Source: Alloprevotella sp. (GTDB lineage Bacteria > Bacteroidota > Bacteroidia > Bacteroidales > Bacteroidaceae). Taken from it: DNA of 64,000 nt. Location: NCBI GenBank assembly GCA_017471505.1, contig JAFUTC010000008.1, forward strand, positions 1 to 64,000, read 5' to 3'. Below, piece by piece: positions 16,611 to 24,521 of the stretch (positions within the stretch are counted from its first letter, which is position 1; each line of letters opens with the position of its first letter). The translations under genes were made by a program, and so were the position numbers. The notes beneath the pieces are model-generated. The model was not told the origin of the DNA and ran no database searches. It saw only the letters and a program-made list of their open reading frames with translations.

Positions 16611-16684
16611 TGGACCAGCCAGGGCTTGAACCTGGGACCTCCAGATTATGAGTCTGTTGCTCTAACCAACTGAGCTACAAGTCC
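16611..16684 (-). tRNA. tRNA with CAT anticodon (tRNA-Met, or tRNA-Ile2)
   Basis: 74 nt on the minus strand, from GGACTTG at the 5' end to CTGGTCCA at the 3' end. D arm GCTCAGTTGGTTAGAGC, anticodon loop CTCATAA (CAT), T arm CCAGG-TTCAAGC-CCTGG. CCA is not encoded. The 7-bp acceptor stem contains a U-U mismatch at the sixth pair and a G-U at the fifth, so the 5' strand fits CAAGTCC better than the 3' strand present. That is what a host tRNA with an element-supplied 3' end would look like. Elongator Met versus lysidine-modified Ile2 cannot be separated by eye. Confidence 0.9.
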
Positions 16685-16719
16685 GGGACTTCGGCCGCAC
16701 GGGGCGGTCTTGTCGGGTG

Positions 16720-16727
16720 CAAAGATA
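16720..16727 (-). promoter_or_regulatory. -7 promoter box for the tRNA
   Basis: TATCTTTG on the minus strand matches TAnnTTTG; transcription would start about 30 nt before the tRNA 5' end. Confidence 0.55.
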
Positions 16728-16767
16728 CAACTAAATTTTCAGTTGCCTGTGTTTGCTCCTAAAATTT

Positions 16768-17169
16768 TTATGGTTTCTGCTCGAAAGCCTGGCGGATGGC
16801 GTCGGCGGTTTGTTGCATGACGTCGGCCGGCAGTTGGAGCTTGGGTTTGCGGAAGTCGGCGTCGGCCTCGGTCTGCAGTGGGATGAGGTGGATATGGGCG
16901 TGGTTGACTTCGAGTCCGAGCACGACCATGGCTACTTTCTTGCAAGGGAAGGCTTCTTTGATGGCGGCGGCCACGCGCTTGGTGAAGGCCATCATGCGTG
17001 CCAGTTCGTCGTCGCTCAGGTCGAAGAAATAGTCTTCTTCGCGGCGGGGGATGACGAGGGTGTGGCCTTGGGCCAGCGGGTTGATGTCGAGGAAGGCGTA
17101 GAACTCGTCGTTCTGGGCGCAGCAGTAGGAGGGGATTTCGCCGGCGGCGATTTTGCTGAAGAGGGTCAT
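16768..17169 (-). CDS. HIT-family nucleotide hydrolase/transferase
   Basis: 133 residues. The histidine triad HAHIHLIPL lies near residues 90-98, where the middle His acts as nucleophile on nucleoside phosphoramidates or dinucleoside polyphosphates (HINT-like branch). The N-terminal 'FSKIAAGEIPSY' block and the 'INPLAQGHTLVIPRR' segment are typical of bacterial HIT proteins. It follows greA by 16 nt, an arrangement common in Bacteroidales, so it is probably co-transcribed with greA. The physiological substrate is not known for this group. Confidence 0.95.
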   Translation of the reverse strand: MTLFSKIAAGEIPSYCCAQNDEFYAFLDINPLAQGHTLVIPRREEDYFFDLSDDELARMMAFTKRVAAAIKEAFPCKKVAMVVLGLEVNHAHIHLIPLQTEADADFRKPKLQLPADVMQQTADAIRQAFEQKP

Positions 17170-17185
17170 GGGCTTAGGGAGGGGG

Positions 17186-17650
17186 TTAGAGGCTGATGCT
17201 GATGATTTCGAGTTGGATGGTGCCCTGGGGGATTTTCACGTCGACGACGTCGCCCACTTTGTGGCCCAGCAGGCCTTGTGCGATGGGGGTGCTGCTCGAT
17301 ATCTTGCCTTCGCGCAGGTTGGCTTCGCTCTCGCTGACGATGGTGTATTTCATCACCATGCCGTTGCGCACGTTTTTCATTTCGACGGTGGAGAGTATCT
17401 GTACGGTGTCGGCCGACAGCATGCTCGGGTCGATGATTTTGGCTTCGGCGATGGTGGCCTTGAGTTCGTTGATGCGCATTTCGAGCATGGCCTGTGCTTC
17501 TTTTGCGGCTTCGTATTCGCTGTTTTCCGAGAGGTCGCCCTTGTCGCGGGCTTCGGCGATGGCGGCAGAGGCGGCCGGGCGGTCCACGGTCTCCATCTTG
17601 CGCACTTGGGCCACCAGCTTGTCGTAGCCCTCTTGAGTCATGTATGCCAT
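17186..17650 (-). CDS. greA: Transcription elongation factor GreA
   Basis: 154 residues, the normal length. The N-terminal coiled-coil contains the acidic tip 'DLSENSEYEAAKE' (about 39-51), which inserts into the RNA polymerase secondary channel and stimulates cleavage of backtracked RNA. The C-terminal FKBP-like half has 'SSTPIAQGLLGHKVGDVVDV'. A -7 box at 17782-17789 gives a leader of about 125 nt. It is the first gene of a short operon with the HIT protein. Confidence 0.97.
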   Translation of the reverse strand: MAYMTQEGYDKLVAQVRKMETVDRPAASAAIAEARDKGDLSENSEYEAAKEAQAMLEMRINELKATIAEAKIIDPSMLSADTVQILSTVEMKNVRNGMVMKYTIVSESEANLREGKISSSTPIAQGLLGHKVGDVVDVKIPQGTIQLEIISISL

Positions 17651-17781
17651 AGTGTCTTTTGTGGTTTGCGGGTGAATAATGGTTTTGTAGGATTGCAGCG
17701 TAAAAAAAACCGAAAGAACTCACGCCGTTTTGCGAGAATCCTTTCTTTTTTTGCGTCTGCTAATTGTGTGTTTTCCTGCGA

Positions 17782-17789
17782 CAAAGGTA
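17782..17789 (-). promoter_or_regulatory. -7 promoter box for greA
   Basis: TACCTTTG on the minus strand, in the 217-nt gap between dusB and greA. It indicates that greA has its own promoter. Confidence 0.55.
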
Positions 17790-17867
17790 AGGCAATCGTT
17801 CGATATGCCCAAATTTTTCGGCCGTAAAGTTTTTCGCGGGCTGTGGGGCGAGAGTGGCACGGCGGGG

Positions 17868-18893
17868 TCAGGTGGCGTGGTGGGCGCGTACGAGGGGGCG
17901 CACTTGCTCGAGCAGTCCGAAGAGTTGGTCGAGGGTGGTGGCGCGGAGGATGGCGATGCGTGTCTCGCGGAAGTCGGGAATGCCTTTCAGCACGGGGCTG
18001 GCGGCCAGGTGGCGGCGCACGTGGAGTATGCCGCGGTACTCGTCGATGCGGGCAATGCTCTGGCGCACCTGTTCCTTGAGCACGTCGAGTTTCCAGTCGG
18101 CGCTGAGGGGCTCGTAGTCGCTCCTGACGAACGAGGGGTCGAAGGCATCGGTGCGTCCTACGGCCTCGCTCATCTCGCGAAATATCCACGGTTGTCCGAA
18201 GGTGGCGCGGCCCACCATGACAGCGTCCACGCCGTAGCGTTCGAAGGCCTCGCGGGCCTGCTGTCCGGTGCAGATGTCGCCGTTGCCGATGATGGGGATG
18301 TGCATGCGCGGGTTCTGCTTGATCTGGCCGATGAGTGTCCAGTCGGCCTCGCCCTTATACATCTGTGCGCGTGTGCGGCCGTGGATGGTCAGTGCGCTGA
18401 TGCCGCAGTCCTGCAGGGCTTCGGCGGTTTCGACGATGTGCTTGCTCTGCTCGTCCCAGCCGAGGCGTGTCTTGACGGTGACGGGGATGCGCACGGCCTC
18501 GACCACGCGGCGCGTGATAGTGAGCATGAGCGGTATGTTCTGCAGCAGACCGGCTCCGGCGCCTTTTCCGGCCACTCGCTTTACGGGGCAGCCGAAGTTG
18601 AGGTCGAGCACGTCGGGACGGGCTATTTCTTCGACCATGCGGGCGGCTTCGGCCATGGCGTCGGGCAGTCGGCCGTAGATTTGTATGGCGGTGGGCCGCT
18701 CGTCGTCACTGACCTGCAGCTTGCGAAGCGTGGTGGGCACGGAACGTACCAGGGCGTCGCTGGCCACGAACTCGGAGTAGACCATGGCGGCGCCCATCTT
18801 GCGGCACAGCAGTCGGAAGCCGGCGTCGGTGACGTCTTCCATCGGGGCCAGGAGTATGGGGCGTTCGCCCAAGTCGATTGTTCCGATTTTCAT
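17868..18893 (-). CDS. dusB: tRNA-dihydrouridine synthase (DusB-like)
   Basis: 341 residues forming a flavin-dependent TIM barrel. Visible family marks are the N-terminal 'LAPMEDVTDAGFR', the catalytic Cys in LDLNFGCPVKRV (about 102), and the FMN-binding 'IPIIGNGDI' and 'VMVGRATFGQPWIF' segments. It reduces uridine in the tRNA D-loop with NADPH via FMN. It follows the CPBP protease gene by 4 nt and is the last gene of the operon. DusB is the usual paralogue in Bacteroidota; the substrate position is inferred. Confidence 0.93.
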   Translation of the reverse strand: MKIGTIDLGERPILLAPMEDVTDAGFRLLCRKMGAAMVYSEFVASDALVRSVPTTLRKLQVSDDERPTAIQIYGRLPDAMAEAARMVEEIARPDVLDLNFGCPVKRVAGKGAGAGLLQNIPLMLTITRRVVEAVRIPVTVKTRLGWDEQSKHIVETAEALQDCGISALTIHGRTRAQMYKGEADWTLIGQIKQNPRMHIPIIGNGDICTGQQAREAFERYGVDAVMVGRATFGQPWIFREMSEAVGRTDAFDPSFVRSDYEPLSADWKLDVLKEQVRQSIARIDEYRGILHVRRHLAASPVLKGIPDFRETRIAILRATTLDQLFGLLEQVRPLVRAHHAT

Positions 18894-18897
18894 GGGT

Positions 18898-19758
18898 TTA
18901 GTCGTTGGATTGCGTGGGTGCGTCCGGTGTGGGGAGCGGGGCTTTCGAGCGGTTCCACCAATAGGCCAACAGTGCCGCGGCAGCCAGCAGCATGCCGGTG
19001 CCCATAAGGATGTCGCCCCAGAGAGGCAGGCTGAATAGTTCGGCCTCAGGGCCCAGCAGAATCAGCGTGGTCACGGCGATGGCGTTGTTTAGGATGTGGG
19101 CCGGCAGGCATAAGCGCAGGTCGCCGGTCTTGAGGTAGAGCAGTCCGAGCACTATGCCGAGGAGGAATGCGGGTATGGACTGCGCCAGGTTGAGGTGGGC
19201 AATGCCGAAGAGGGCTGCCGAGACGACGAGCGCCACGGCGGGGCGGAAACCGCCGCTTATGAGGCGTTGCAGGATGCCGGCGCGGAACACCACCTCTTCT
19301 ATCAGGGGGGCTACTACGACCATCGTGACGATGCCCCATACGGAGCCCGACATCTGCAGGAACAGCGGTTCGGTGCCGCCATCGCTCAGGTCGAACGGTG
19401 CGCATAGTTGGTTGACGCCGAGGGCAAAGAGGATGAAGGCCACGATGGCGAGTGGCCAGCCTTTGAGCCGTCCCTCGGGCACGGGCTTAACATACTGGCG
19501 CGGGACGAGGCGTACCTGCCACAGGAAGGCAAGGGTGAGCACGGCGGCCACAATCATGCCCACCGACAGGGCTGTGGGGTCGAGCGGGTTCATAAGGGAG
19601 TCGATTTTATCGGCTCCGATGTTGAGGCGTTGGCCTTTGAGAAGGTTCGACACGAGGGCGTAGCCCATCGAGATGATGCCGGCCAGCACGTTGTAGGCCA
19701 GGAATATCATCAGCAAGGTGGCCACTTTCCAGATGGCATCCGATTTATGTGGGTTCAT
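18898..19758 (-). CDS. CPBP family intramembrane metalloprotease
   Basis: 286 residues with about eight hydrophobic segments. The CPBP (Abi/Rce1) motifs are present: EEVVFR (about 154-159) and 'FGIAHLN' with its His near 188, plus a final membrane motif around 'HILNNAIAV'. Such proteins are membrane proteases or processing enzymes whose substrates are usually unknown. It overlaps ribF by 4 nt and precedes dusB by 4 nt, so it is part of a U32-ribF-CPBP-dusB operon. Confidence 0.9.
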   Translation of the reverse strand: MNPHKSDAIWKVATLLMIFLAYNVLAGIISMGYALVSNLLKGQRLNIGADKIDSLMNPLDPTALSVGMIVAAVLTLAFLWQVRLVPRQYVKPVPEGRLKGWPLAIVAFILFALGVNQLCAPFDLSDGGTEPLFLQMSGSVWGIVTMVVVAPLIEEVVFRAGILQRLISGGFRPAVALVVSAALFGIAHLNLAQSIPAFLLGIVLGLLYLKTGDLRLCLPAHILNNAIAVTTLILLGPEAELFSLPLWGDILMGTGMLLAAAALLAYWWNRSKAPLPTPDAPTQSND

Positions 19759-20702
19759 AGGAGTAGGGTTTTAGCGTGGGCGACGTCGCGCTCCAGCTGG
19801 CTGACCAGTGCATCGGTCGAGGCGAAGGTCTGCTCGTCGCGCAGCCTTGCCGTAAAGCGCAGCGTCATAGGTTTGCCGTAGAGTTCGAGGCGTTGTCCGA
19901 TGAGATGGGTCTCTATGGTTCTTTCGAGGGAGTCGTCGAAGGTGGGCCGGCGACCGATGTAGGTCATGGCGGCATAGTCGTGTCCGTCGACGGCCGCCCA
20001 CACGGCGTAGGCCCCATCCTTGGGCAGGAGTTTGTCGGGGTTGTCCGTGCGCAGGTTGGCCGTGGGAAATCCGAGCGTGTGACCAATTCCGCGGCCATCG
20101 CCTATGGTTCCGCTCAGGGTGTAGGCGTGTCCGAGCAGGCGGGTGGCTTCGTCCACGTCGCCCGACTGCAGCAGGCGCCGGATGGCCGAACTGCTGGCAT
20201 GGCTGCTGGCTTCGGTCCACTCGTCGGCCTTGACCACGTCGATGTCCAAGGCGCGGCCCTCTTCGCAGTAGCGCTCAAACGAGGCGTCGGCATCGCTTCC
20301 GAAGTGGTGGTCGTAGCCCACGAGAAGGCAGTCGGTGTGGAACCATTGGCGCAGATAGTCGCGCATGAAGGCCTGCGAGGTCTGCCGGGCAAAGTCGGGC
20401 GTGAAGTCAATCATCGCACAGAGGTCGATGCCCAGGACTTCGAGCAGGCGGGCTTTCTCTTCGGCGGTGGTGAGCAGGGGCGGTGTCTGCTGGGGCTGCA
20501 GCACCTTGCGCGGATGGGTCGGAAAGGTGATCACCAGGCTCCGTCCGTGGCGGCGGGCGGCTTCTTGCTTGAGCAGGTCGAGCAGATAGGCATGGCCGCG
20601 GTGAACGCCGTCGAAGAATCCCACGGCTGCCACAATCGGCGTCGATTGGAGCAGGGCCTGGCACGAGGGGTCGGTGCGGTCGGAGGAGCGGATTATGCGC
20701 AT
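19755..20702 (-). CDS. ribF: Bifunctional riboflavin kinase / FMN adenylyltransferase RibF
   Basis: 315 residues, typical for bacterial RibF. The N-terminal FAD synthetase domain shows the nucleotidyltransferase motif GFFDGVHRGH (about 28-37). The C-terminal riboflavin kinase has 'GRGIGHTLGFPTANL' (about 200-214). It makes FMN and then FAD in the cytoplasm. Its downstream neighbour two genes on, dusB, uses FMN, but a functional link is only suggestive. It overlaps the U32 gene by 10 nt and the CPBP gene by 4 nt. Confidence 0.96.
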   Translation of the reverse strand: MRIIRSSDRTDPSCQALLQSTPIVAAVGFFDGVHRGHAYLLDLLKQEAARRHGRSLVITFPTHPRKVLQPQQTPPLLTTAEEKARLLEVLGIDLCAMIDFTPDFARQTSQAFMRDYLRQWFHTDCLLVGYDHHFGSDADASFERYCEEGRALDIDVVKADEWTEASSHASSSAIRRLLQSGDVDEATRLLGHAYTLSGTIGDGRGIGHTLGFPTANLRTDNPDKLLPKDGAYAVWAAVDGHDYAAMTYIGRRPTFDDSLERTIETHLIGQRLELYGKPMTLRFTARLRDEQTFASTDALVSQLERDVAHAKTLLL

Positions 20703-22015
20703 GGGGTGTCGGAGGGGCTTGCCGGTTCGGAGGTGGCTTTCGTCACGGGGTCGATGCGGTATAGTTTGTCGGAAGGACGTATTTTTTCATCGAGCGGGAT
20801 GCTCACGTTGTGGCCGCGCAGGGCCTGCTGGAGCGGTTCGCGGTCGTAGCGCAGTTCGGTGGCGGTGAAATAGACGGCTCCAGTAGTGGGTCCGGTGACC
20901 AGGAGCTTGTCGCCCACGGCGATGTCGCCCGCCTCGAGGCGGAACTCGGCCACGCCGATGCGTTCGTAGTACTTCACGCCGCGCCCGATATAGGTCTTAC
21001 GCTCGGTGGCTTGGCTTCCGTAGGATGCGCTCCATTCGCCGAGGCGCCGGCCCAGGTAGTAGCCGTCCCAGAAGCCGCGGTTGAACACGGTCATAAGGCG
21101 CTCGTCCCACTGCGCTACCTTCTCGGCCGAGAACGTGCCGCGGCACACCGACTCGATGGCCTCGCGGTAGCACGTCGTAACGGTGCTTACGTATTCGGCA
21201 GGCCTGGCGCGGCCCTCAATCTTGAAGACGCGCACTCCGGCCTCCATCATCTGGTCGATGAACGAGATGGTCTTCAGGTCCTTGGGGCTCATGATGTATT
21301 TGTTGTCGACGTCGAGTTCTACGCCGGTCTCGCGGTCGCGCACCGTATAGCCGCGACGGCATACCTGCAGGCAACTGCCGCGGTTGGCCGACGAGTTGAG
21401 ATTGTCGAGCGAGAGATAGCACTTGCCGCTAATGGCCATGCAGAGGGCCCCGTGGCAAAACATCTCGATGCGTATGAGCTGGCCCGACGGGCCGCAGATG
21501 TGATCGCGCACGATAGCCTCGTAGATGTGTCGCACCTGCTTGAGGTTCAGTTCGCGGGCAAGTACCACCACGTCGGCAAATTGGGCATAGAAGCGCAGGG
21601 CTTCGATGTTGGAAATGTTCAGTTGCGTGGACAGATGCACCTCCATCCCAATCTGGCGGCAATAGGCCATGACCGCAATGTCGCAGGCAATGACGGCAGT
21701 GATGCCCGACTCCTTGGCAGCCCGGCAGATTTGCCGCATCAGTTCCATATCGTCGTCGTAGATGATGGTGTTGACGGTGAGATAGGACTTTATGCCGTGC
21801 TGCCGGGTGGTAAGGGCAATGTCGCGCAGGTCGTCGAGCGTGAAGTGGGAGGCCGAATGTGAGCGCATGTTCAGGGCTTCGACCCCGAAATAGATGGAGC
21901 CTGCGCCGGCACGGATGGCGGCGGCCAGCGCCTCGCGCGAACCTACCGGTGCCATGACCTCGAACGTCTCGCCGGCATAGGGTGCGGCGGAGTGTGGGGA
22001 TAGTGGTTCGGACAT
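20693..22015 (-). CDS. U32 family peptidase (TrhP/YegQ-like)
   Basis: About 440 residues from the ATG at 22015; the longer frame to 22072 starts inside an upstream terminator and is rejected. It begins with the U32 'EVMAPVGSREALAAAIRAGA' block and carries the conserved Cys-rich region (FCHGALCMAISGKCYLS and CLQVCRRGY) that in TrhP-type proteins binds an iron-sulfur cluster. Homologues in Escherichia coli and Bacillus act in tRNA U34 prephenate-dependent hydroxylation. The terminal domain (about 340-420) is a beta-barrel extension. It heads the operon with ribF, CPBP and dusB; two of the four genes are thus linked to tRNA uridine modification. Confidence 0.92.
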   Translation of the reverse strand: MSEPLSPHSAAPYAGETFEVMAPVGSREALAAAIRAGAGSIYFGVEALNMRSHSASHFTLDDLRDIALTTRQHGIKSYLTVNTIIYDDDMELMRQICRAAKESGITAVIACDIAVMAYCRQIGMEVHLSTQLNISNIEALRFYAQFADVVVLARELNLKQVRHIYEAIVRDHICGPSGQLIRIEMFCHGALCMAISGKCYLSLDNLNSSANRGSCLQVCRRGYTVRDRETGVELDVDNKYIMSPKDLKTISFIDQMMEAGVRVFKIEGRARPAEYVSTVTTCYREAIESVCRGTFSAEKVAQWDERLMTVFNRGFWDGYYLGRRLGEWSASYGSQATERKTYIGRGVKYYERIGVAEFRLEAGDIAVGDKLLVTGPTTGAVYFTATELRYDREPLQQALRGHNVSIPLDEKIRPSDKLYRIDPVTKATSEPASPSDTPCA

Positions 22016-22049
22016 GTGAACGTATGGGTTGTTTTCGGATGCGAAGATA

Positions 22050-22083
22050 AAGAAAAGCCGTGGCGTGGGCAACGGCTTTTCTC
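22050..22083. terminator. Terminator between manC and the U32 operon
   Basis: GAAAAGCCGT (22052-22061) pairs perfectly with ACGGCTTTTC (22072-22081) around a 10-nt loop, followed on the minus strand by TTTATC. It ends the manC transcript. Confidence 0.8.
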
Positions 22084-22147
22084 AATAAGTGCGCCTGCGC
22101 GGGGCGCTATGGCGTAGGTCGGCGTGTGGGGCTGCTTTTGCCGGCGG

Positions 22148-23236
22148 TCAGACAAATTCGCCGCCGAAACGGCTGTTGGCGTCTTTGTAGGCCTTCTTGG
22201 CAGTGGCGGGGTCGTCGTTCGGGCATATCAGGAGTATGTTGTCGTGCTGCGCCACAAGGTAGCCGTCGAGTCCCTCGATGACGGCGAGGTGTCCCTCGGG
22301 GATGCTCACAAGGTTGCGGCTGGCGTGGTTGAAGACGGCCTTGCCCTGGTTCATCACGGCGTTGCCCTGCGTGTCTTTCTGCGCGAAGTCGTAGAGTTGG
22401 GGCCAGCTGCCGATGTCGGCCCATCCGAATGTGCAGCGCTGGATGAGTGCCGTTTCGTTGCGCGACAGTATGACGAGGTCGATGGAGGCTTTGCTGTCGG
22501 TGGGATAGAGGGTCTTGACAAACTGCAAGTCTTGTCCCTGCCGGAGGTTGTGGGTGGCAGCCTCGAGCGACTCTGCGAGTTGCGGCATCAATGTGGGCAG
22601 ATGGTGGAGGAACGATTGTGCGTTCCAGGCGAACAGTCCGGTGTTCCATAGGAACTCGCCGCTCTCGACGAAGGCGGCGGCATAGACGGCGTCGGGCTTT
22701 TCGGTGAACGAGCGGATGCTGTAGCGTTCGTTGCCCAGGCTGTCGCCTATCTGCACGTATCCGTAGGCGGTGTTGGCGGCATTGGCCTGCACGGCCAGAG
22801 CCAGGAGTTTGTCGCTCTGGACCGTATAGTCGAGGGCGGCTCCTACCTCGTCGGTGTAGCGGTCGGTATAGAGCACGAGTTGGTCGCAGGGGGTCACCAG
22901 GATGTTGGCCTGCGGGTTTTGCAGGGCGATATGAATGGTGGCCCAGGCCACTGCGGCGGCGGTGGAGATGCGCACGGGCTCGGTCAGTATCTGGCTGGTG
23001 CTGATTTGCGGCAACTGGTTGCTGACCTGCTCCACGTATTGCTCGTAGGTCGAGATATAGATGTTTTCGGGGGGAATGATGCGGCTGACGCGCTCGAAGG
23101 TTTGTTGGAGCAGGGTCTGGCCGGTGCCGAAAAAGTCGATAAACTGCTTGGGGTGGGCGCTGTTGCTCTGCGGCCACAGACGCTTGCCCACGCCGCCTGC
23201 CAACAGGATGCAGAAGTTGTTGTGGTTAAGAGTCAT
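22148..23236 (-). CDS. manC: Mannose-1-phosphate guanylyltransferase
   Basis: 362 residues from the ATG at 23236, supported by a promoter box 24 nt upstream; a longer frame to 23290 is rejected. The nucleotidyltransferase signature 'LLAGGVGKRLWPQSNSAHPK' is at about 9-28, and VTPCDQLV and TEKPD motifs follow. It makes GDP-mannose from GTP and mannose-1-phosphate for surface polysaccharides and GDP-fucose. It is a short type lacking the C-terminal isomerase domain of long bifunctional ManC/AlgA proteins. It is monocistronic, between two terminator-like hairpins. Confidence 0.94.
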   Translation of the reverse strand: MTLNHNNFCILLAGGVGKRLWPQSNSAHPKQFIDFFGTGQTLLQQTFERVSRIIPPENIYISTYEQYVEQVSNQLPQISTSQILTEPVRISTAAAVAWATIHIALQNPQANILVTPCDQLVLYTDRYTDEVGAALDYTVQSDKLLALAVQANAANTAYGYVQIGDSLGNERYSIRSFTEKPDAVYAAAFVESGEFLWNTGLFAWNAQSFLHHLPTLMPQLAESLEAATHNLRQGQDLQFVKTLYPTDSKASIDLVILSRNETALIQRCTFGWADIGSWPQLYDFAQKDTQGNAVMNQGKAVFNHASRNLVSIPEGHLAVIEGLDGYLVAQHDNILLICPNDDPATAKKAYKDANSRFGGEFV

Positions 23237-23259
23237 AGTCAGACTAAGGTTGTTGCATA

Positions 23260-23267
23260 CGAAAGTA
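23260..23267 (-). promoter_or_regulatory. -7-like promoter box for manC
   Basis: TACTTTCG on the minus strand, one mismatch from TAnnTTTG. It supports the start codon at 23236 with a leader of about 17 nt. Confidence 0.45.
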
Positions 23268-23363
23268 GGCCGATTCGTTGAAAGTTCCAAACAGTTGGTG
23301 GGTTTTAATGAATTTTAGTATTTGGGCGCGGTCGGGGTGGCCGGCGGGCACGTGATACCAAAG

Positions 23364-23396
23364 AAGGAGGCAGTCCCGTGGCGGGCTTGCCTCCTT
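23364..23396. terminator. Hairpin downstream of the DUF4252 gene
   Basis: AAGGAGGCA pairs with TGCCTCCTT across a GC-rich 15-nt loop that can itself pair. It is likely to end the sigma/anti-sigma/DUF4252 transcript, although the following T-run is weak. Confidence 0.5.
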
Positions 23397-23538
23397 GCTT
23401 GGCTATTTCCGCAAGACCGGTGCACGCATGCCGGCGTGGCGTCTGGGCGGAAACAAAGGGTGTTTTAATAAAAGTGTAGAAAGTTTTTTGGTAAAACTTT
23501 GCGTCGGGCGCTCCCGACTGCACAAATGAATATCTATT

Positions 23539-24021
23539 CTATTGTGTTTTCGAAATGAGTTGCTGCAATGCGTCGGCATCGAGCGTGCCGGTGACGTTGA
23601 CCATGTTGAACTGTGCGTGTTGCGTGTCGATGAGGATGAGTTCCACTATGGTGTCTTTCTTCTTGCGGGCATAGAGTTGGTAGTGGCTCTTTTCGGCCAG
23701 TTCGGTGTAGCGTCCCTTGTCTTGCTGCAACAGGTTCAGGGCTATGCGCAGCAGTTCGTCGGGGGCGAGGGTGCCTTTGGCGGTGACCACACGCATGCTT
23801 TTGATGTTTTTCAGTTGTGCGGCAACCTCGGGCGACAGCGAGCCGCTGTAGGCAGTCACGAGTTGGGCTATCATGGCGGGTCCGACGGTCTGGCAGAAGA
23901 CGGCTTCTTCGACGTGGTCCTGTTCAAGGAAGCGCGAGGTGAAGTCGGTTTCTTTCTGTGCGCTGAGTGTGAGCGTGCCGGTCAGTGCCACCAGCAGGAG
24001 CAGCAGGGCTTTTTTCATCAT
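23539..24021 (-). CDS. DUF4252 domain protein, secreted
   Basis: 160 residues with a signal peptide of about 20 residues (hydrophobic stretch then LSAQ). The rest matches the DUF4252 pattern: 'FTSRFLEQDHVEEAVF', a middle block around 'NIKSMRVVTA', and a C-terminal block around ELILIDTQHAQFNMVNVTG. Its function is unknown; these proteins are commonly encoded beside an ECF sigma factor and a membrane anti-sigma protein in Bacteroidota, as here. It overlaps the upstream gene as ATGA, so translation is coupled. A role in sensing or responding to the envelope signal that controls this sigma factor is inference. Confidence 0.85.
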   Translation of the reverse strand: MMKKALLLLLVALTGTLTLSAQKETDFTSRFLEQDHVEEAVFCQTVGPAMIAQLVTAYSGSLSPEVAAQLKNIKSMRVVTAKGTLAPDELLRIALNLLQQDKGRYTELAEKSHYQLYARKKKDTIVELILIDTQHAQFNMVNVTGTLDADALQQLISKTQ

Positions 24022-24521
24022 GGTTCGGTTTCGGGGTTGACTGCAGCCCGTGCGGTGTCGGCCTGGGCGGTGCGGCTGAAGATGTCGAGGCCTTCCTGCA
24101 GCACCTTATAGGCTTGCTGTGGGTTGTCGTAGGAGTTTTCGAACGAGGCGGGGTTGTAGTCCCACACGCCACGGTCGGCGCGTTCGAAGGCCCGCTGGGC
24201 TCCGTAGGCTGTAAGCACGACGACGACGACGGCAGCGGCAGCCTGCATCAGCGGGCGTATGACGTTGAGCAGCGTGGGGCGTTCGGCCCGCACGACGGTG
24301 CGTTCGTCGTCGGCAATGCGTCGGAGCACGCGCTCGTCGAAGCGACTGTCGAGTTCGTGGGCGGCTTCGGCATCGAGCTGGGCAAAGAGTGCCGCGTAGC
24401 GGTTCAGGTGGGCCGGCACGTCCGACTGGCGGAAGAAGGTGCGCAATATGTGCTCCTCCTCGAGGGTGGTCTCGGCGTTCCAGTAGCGCTCTAACAGTTG
24501 TTCGATGTATTTATAGTCCAT
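24018..24521 (-). CDS. Putative membrane anti-sigma factor
   Basis: 167 residues from the ATG at 24521. The N-terminal cytoplasmic region (about 1-75) has the 'YIEQLLERYWNAETTLEEE' segment found in Bacteroidota anti-sigma-type proteins that bind an ECF factor. A single hydrophobic, Val-rich membrane segment follows at about 88-106, then a short extracytoplasmic tail. It overlaps the sigma factor gene by 11 nt and the DUF4252 gene by 4 nt. Binding to the neighbouring sigma factor is inferred from arrangement, not shown. Confidence 0.7.
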   Translation of the reverse strand: MDYKYIEQLLERYWNAETTLEEEHILRTFFRQSDVPAHLNRYAALFAQLDAEAAHELDSRFDERVLRRIADDERTVVRAERPTLLNVIRPLMQAAAAVVVVVLTAYGAQRAFERADRGVWDYNPASFENSYDNPQQAYKVLQEGLDIFSRTAQADTARAAVNPETEP

